NCBI RefSeq assembly: GCF_037154075.1 | Contig: NZ_JBANRJ010000001.1 | Span: 4,521,501-4,585,500 of the forward strand | Reading direction: 5' to 3' | Origin: Sphingobium aromaticiconvertens | GTDB taxonomy: Bacteria > Pseudomonadota > Alphaproteobacteria > Sphingomonadales > Sphingomonadaceae | Length of the DNA stretch: 64,000 nt | Shown here: one piece after another, positions 61,588 through 64,000 of the stretch | How positions within the stretch are numbered: position 1 is the first letter of the stretch | How the letters are laid out: each line of letters begins with the position of its first letter | Position numbers and translations under genes: made by a program | Notes under the pieces: generated by a model | The model's input: the letters and a program-made list of their open reading frames with translations, nothing else | What the model was told of the DNA's origin: nothing | Databases searched by the model: none

Positions 61588-62508
61588 TTGAAAGACATCT
61601 ACCCATCCCGCCACGCACAGGTGGCGGAGTTTTTGCCGCGCCTCGACTCCGTCGTTCATAGCGACTGGAGCGAGGGTGCTCCCGTCACTCGTAGCCAGGC
61701 CGAACAGTTCGACCGCGACGGCTATCTGGTGCTGGAAGACATATTCGGCGACGACGAAATCGCCTTCCTCCAGCGTGAAGCCGGTACGTTGCTGGCCGAT
61801 CCCGATGCACTGGAAGAGGAAACCGTGATTACCGAACCGGGGGGCAAGGAAGTCCGTTCCATCTTCCGCATTCATGCCCAGAGCCGGGCGATCGCGCGGC
61901 TGGCAGCCGATGTGCGGCTGGCCGGTGTCGCCGGCTTCCTGCTGGGCGATGAAGTCTACGTGCACCAGTCGCGGCTCAACTATAAGCCGGGCTTTCAAGG
62001 CAAGGAATTCTACTGGCACAGCGATTTCGAAACCTGGCATGTCGAAGACGGGATGCCACGCATGCGGGCCTTGTCCATGTCGGTGCTGCTGGCGGAAAAC
62101 ACACCGCATAACGGCCCGCTGATGCTGATTCCCGGATCGCACCGTCATTATCTGACCTGCGTCGGTGAAACGCCCGAAGATCACTATCGCCAGTCGCTCA
62201 AGAAACAGGAATATGGCGTCCCGGACGAAGACAGCCTGGCCGAACTGGCGCATAAATTCGGGATCGTCGCACCGACCGGCAAGCCGGGATCGGTGGTGAT
62301 CTTCGACTGCAACATCATGCATGGGTCGAACGGCAACATCACCCCCTTCCCGCGCGCCAATGCCTTCCTGGTCTATAACGCGGTGTCGAACCGCCTGACT
62401 GCGCCCTTCGGCGTCGATACGCCGCGCCCAGCCTTCATTGCTGCGCGTGGTGAGCCGGATGCGATCACGCCCGTCACTGGACCATTGATAGCGCAGGTGC
62501 CGGCATGA
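61588..62508 (+). CDS. ectD: Ectoine hydroxylase (EctD)
   Basis: 306 residues from a TTG start (61588) with AAGAAGGGG upstream. Fe(II)/2-oxoglutarate dioxygenase: FDRDGYLVLEDIFGDDEIAFLQRE, SRLNYKPGFQGKEFYWHSDFETWHVEDGMPRMRALSMSVLL with the Fe ligands His and Asp in WHSDFETWH, and the distal His in NIMHGSNGNITPFPR. It makes 5-hydroxyectoine. Its stop overlaps the ask start by 4 bases. Confidence 0.95.
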   Translation: MKDIYPSRHAQVAEFLPRLDSVVHSDWSEGAPVTRSQAEQFDRDGYLVLEDIFGDDEIAFLQREAGTLLADPDALEEETVITEPGGKEVRSIFRIHAQSRAIARLAADVRLAGVAGFLLGDEVYVHQSRLNYKPGFQGKEFYWHSDFETWHVEDGMPRMRALSMSVLLAENTPHNGPLMLIPGSHRHYLTCVGETPEDHYRQSLKKQEYGVPDEDSLAELAHKFGIVAPTGKPGSVVIFDCNIMHGSNGNITPFPRANAFLVYNAVSNRLTAPFGVDTPRPAFIAARGEPDAITPVTGPLIAQVPA

Positions 62509-63947
62509 GCAATATCCATAGCGTCGAGAAAATCGGCGGCACATCCATGGCCGCCACCGCGACCCTTTTCGACAATGTGCTGATCGGCGGGCGCAAGGAT
62601 GCGGACCTCTATAATCGTATCTTCGTCGTGTCGGCCTATGCCGGCATGACCGACCTGCTGCTGGAGCATAAGAAAAGCGGTGAGCCGGGCGTTTATGCGC
62701 GCTTCGTTGCAGATGACAATATCCAGGGCTGGCGCCAGGCAATGGAACGGGTGCGCCGCGCCATGCAGGATCGCAACGCCGCCATGTTCGTGCGCGCCGA
62801 CCGGTTGGCCGAGGCGAACGCCTTTGTCGATATACGGATCGACGCCGTCGCCGCCTGCCTGGACGATCTAGCTCGGCTGCGCAGCCATGGCCGTTTCTGC
62901 GTCAAAGAACAGTTGATGACGGTGCGCGAGTTGCTCGCTGGCCTTGGCGAAGCGCACAGCGCCCATTCGACGGCGCTGTTGTTGCGCGATCGCGGCGTCA
63001 ACGCGCAGTTCGTTGACCTGACCCTGTGGGACCAGCAGGACATGCGCGAACTGGACGAGCGGATAAGCGAGGTCTTCGCGCCGATCGACCTGACCATCAC
63101 CCTCCCCATCGTCACCGGCTATGCCGGATGCAGTGAGGGCATGGTGCGCCGCTATGCGCGCGGTTATTCCGAAATGACCTTTTCCCGTATTGCCGTCATG
63201 ACGGGTGCGCGTGAGGCGATCATCCACAAGGAATTTCACCTGTCGAGCGCGGACCCGCGGCTGGTGGGCAACCACAAGGCGCGCAAGATCGGCCGCACCA
63301 ATTATGACGTGGCGGACCAGTTGGCGAACCTGGGCATGGAGGCGATCCATCCGGGTGCGGGCCGGGGGTTGCGCCAAACGGATATTCCGCTGCGCGTGCG
63401 CAACACCTTCGACCGGGAGGATGGCGGGACGCTCATTTGCAGCGCTTATGTTTCCGACACGCCCCGCGTCGAGATCGTGACTGGGGTGCGCCATGCGCAG
63501 GCACTCCAGTTTTTCGAGCAGGATATGGTCGGGGTGAAGGGCTATGACGCCGCCATCCTCGAAGCGCTAACCCAACATGGCGCGTGGATCGTCAGCAAGG
63601 CGTCCAACGCCAACACCATCACCCATTATCTGTCGGCGGATGCGGCGACGGTGAAACGGGTGATCGCCGATCTTCAGGCGCGTTATCCCGATGCGGCTAT
63701 CTCGGCCCAGCCGGTGGCGATCGTGTCGGTGATCGGCAGCGACATATCGCGACCGGGGCTGATGACCGACGCATTGCAGGCCCTGGCCGCCGCGCATGTG
63801 CCGATCGTCGCGATGCAGCACCAAATCCGCAATGTCGATGTCCAGTTCATGGTGGACGTCGATCATTATGATGACGCGGTAGGTGCCCTGCACCATGTTC
63901 TGGTGGAAGATGGGACAGGCAAAGCGGAGGCTCGGCGCGCGGCCTGA
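62505..63947 (+). CDS. ask: Ectoine-cluster aspartokinase (Ask_Ect)
   Basis: 480 residues. The kinase domain starts HSVEKIGGTSMAAT (the KFGGTS-type motif is KIGGTS), then IFVVSAYAGMTDLLLEHKKSGEPGVYARF, ITLPIVTGYAGCSEGMVRRYARGYSEMTFSRIAVM, followed by two ACT-like segments at about 330-470 (VSVIGSDISRPGLMTDALQALAAAHVPIVAMQHQ). This is the specialised aspartokinase found at the end of many ect operons, which supplies aspartyl phosphate less sensitive to lysine/threonine feedback. Only 53 bases follow to the window end, with no further gene. Confidence 0.93.
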   Translation: MSNIHSVEKIGGTSMAATATLFDNVLIGGRKDADLYNRIFVVSAYAGMTDLLLEHKKSGEPGVYARFVADDNIQGWRQAMERVRRAMQDRNAAMFVRADRLAEANAFVDIRIDAVAACLDDLARLRSHGRFCVKEQLMTVRELLAGLGEAHSAHSTALLLRDRGVNAQFVDLTLWDQQDMRELDERISEVFAPIDLTITLPIVTGYAGCSEGMVRRYARGYSEMTFSRIAVMTGAREAIIHKEFHLSSADPRLVGNHKARKIGRTNYDVADQLANLGMEAIHPGAGRGLRQTDIPLRVRNTFDREDGGTLICSAYVSDTPRVEIVTGVRHAQALQFFEQDMVGVKGYDAAILEALTQHGAWIVSKASNANTITHYLSADAATVKRVIADLQARYPDAAISAQPVAIVSVIGSDISRPGLMTDALQALAAAHVPIVAMQHQIRNVDVQFMVDVDHYDDAVGALHHVLVEDGTGKAEARRAA

Positions 63948-64000
63948 TCCGCGTCCCGTCCGATATCATGTTCGCCGCAATCCATCCCGTCCGCAGCCTG

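Overview
The window reads as chromosomal DNA of a sphingomonad (Sphingobium/Novosphingobium/Sphingomonas type alphaproteobacterium). The evidence is high GC with GC-rich third codon positions, two TonB-dependent receptors with sphingomonad-style plug sequences, many secreted glycosidases with Sec or Tat signals, FCD-type GntR regulators, and a GH106 rhamnosidase, a family founded on a Sphingomonas enzyme. Genus assignment is inference.

Region 1 (1-24.7 kb) is a glycan-degradation locus. It holds a Tat-exported GH127-like enzyme followed by a RuBisCO-like protein and a DUF1537 acid-sugar kinase; a four-gene operon gh42-gh29-racemase-like-MFS; a very large GH106 alpha-L-rhamnosidase; a GH140 (DUF4038) apiosidase; a TonB receptor; a clan GH-A hydrolase; a quinone-linked D-lactate dehydrogenase; and two FadR/GntR regulators.

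Region 2 (24.8-34.5 kb) is an acid-sugar module on two divergent arms. The leftward arm is pdxA2-like, dapA-like, a fused FGE-like/BNR-propeller/MORN-like secreted protein, and an Fe-dependent alcohol dehydrogenase, all overlapping by a few bases. The rightward arm is a second DUF1537 kinase, an Nramp-like membrane protein without the usual metal-binding motifs, and a sugar-porter MFS protein.

Region 3 (34.7-50.1 kb) has a fatty-acid desaturase, then a leftward operon aptA-aptB-apuK-TonB receptor and a divergent rightward set deoR-apsI-PL1 pectate lyase-GH78-BNR protein. The apsI/apuK/aptAB set matches the known isomerase route of D-apiose catabolism, while the RuBisCO-like protein plus DUF1537 pair at 2-4.6 kb matches the last steps of the known oxidative route. 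With an apiosidase, a pectate lyase, rhamnosidases, a fucosidase and a GH127 enzyme, the region looks like an apiose-centred pectin (possibly rhamnogalacturonan-II) utilisation locus. This is inference from family assignments.

Region 4 (50.1-58.2 kb) is decayed mobile DNA: a hotdog-dehydratase gene cut by an IS21 element, a second IS21 element inserted (6-bp duplication) in an already broken phage-type integrase, a tRNA-Gly 3' remnant that looks like an attachment site, a frameshifted P4-type integrase, and a HigBA-type toxin-antitoxin pair whose toxin is frameshifted.

Region 5 (58.6-64 kb) is a complete ectoine/5-hydroxyectoine cluster: a divergent MarR regulator (EctR1-like), then ectA-ectB-ectC-ectD-ask. 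No rRNA gene, complete tRNA gene or CRISPR array was seen.
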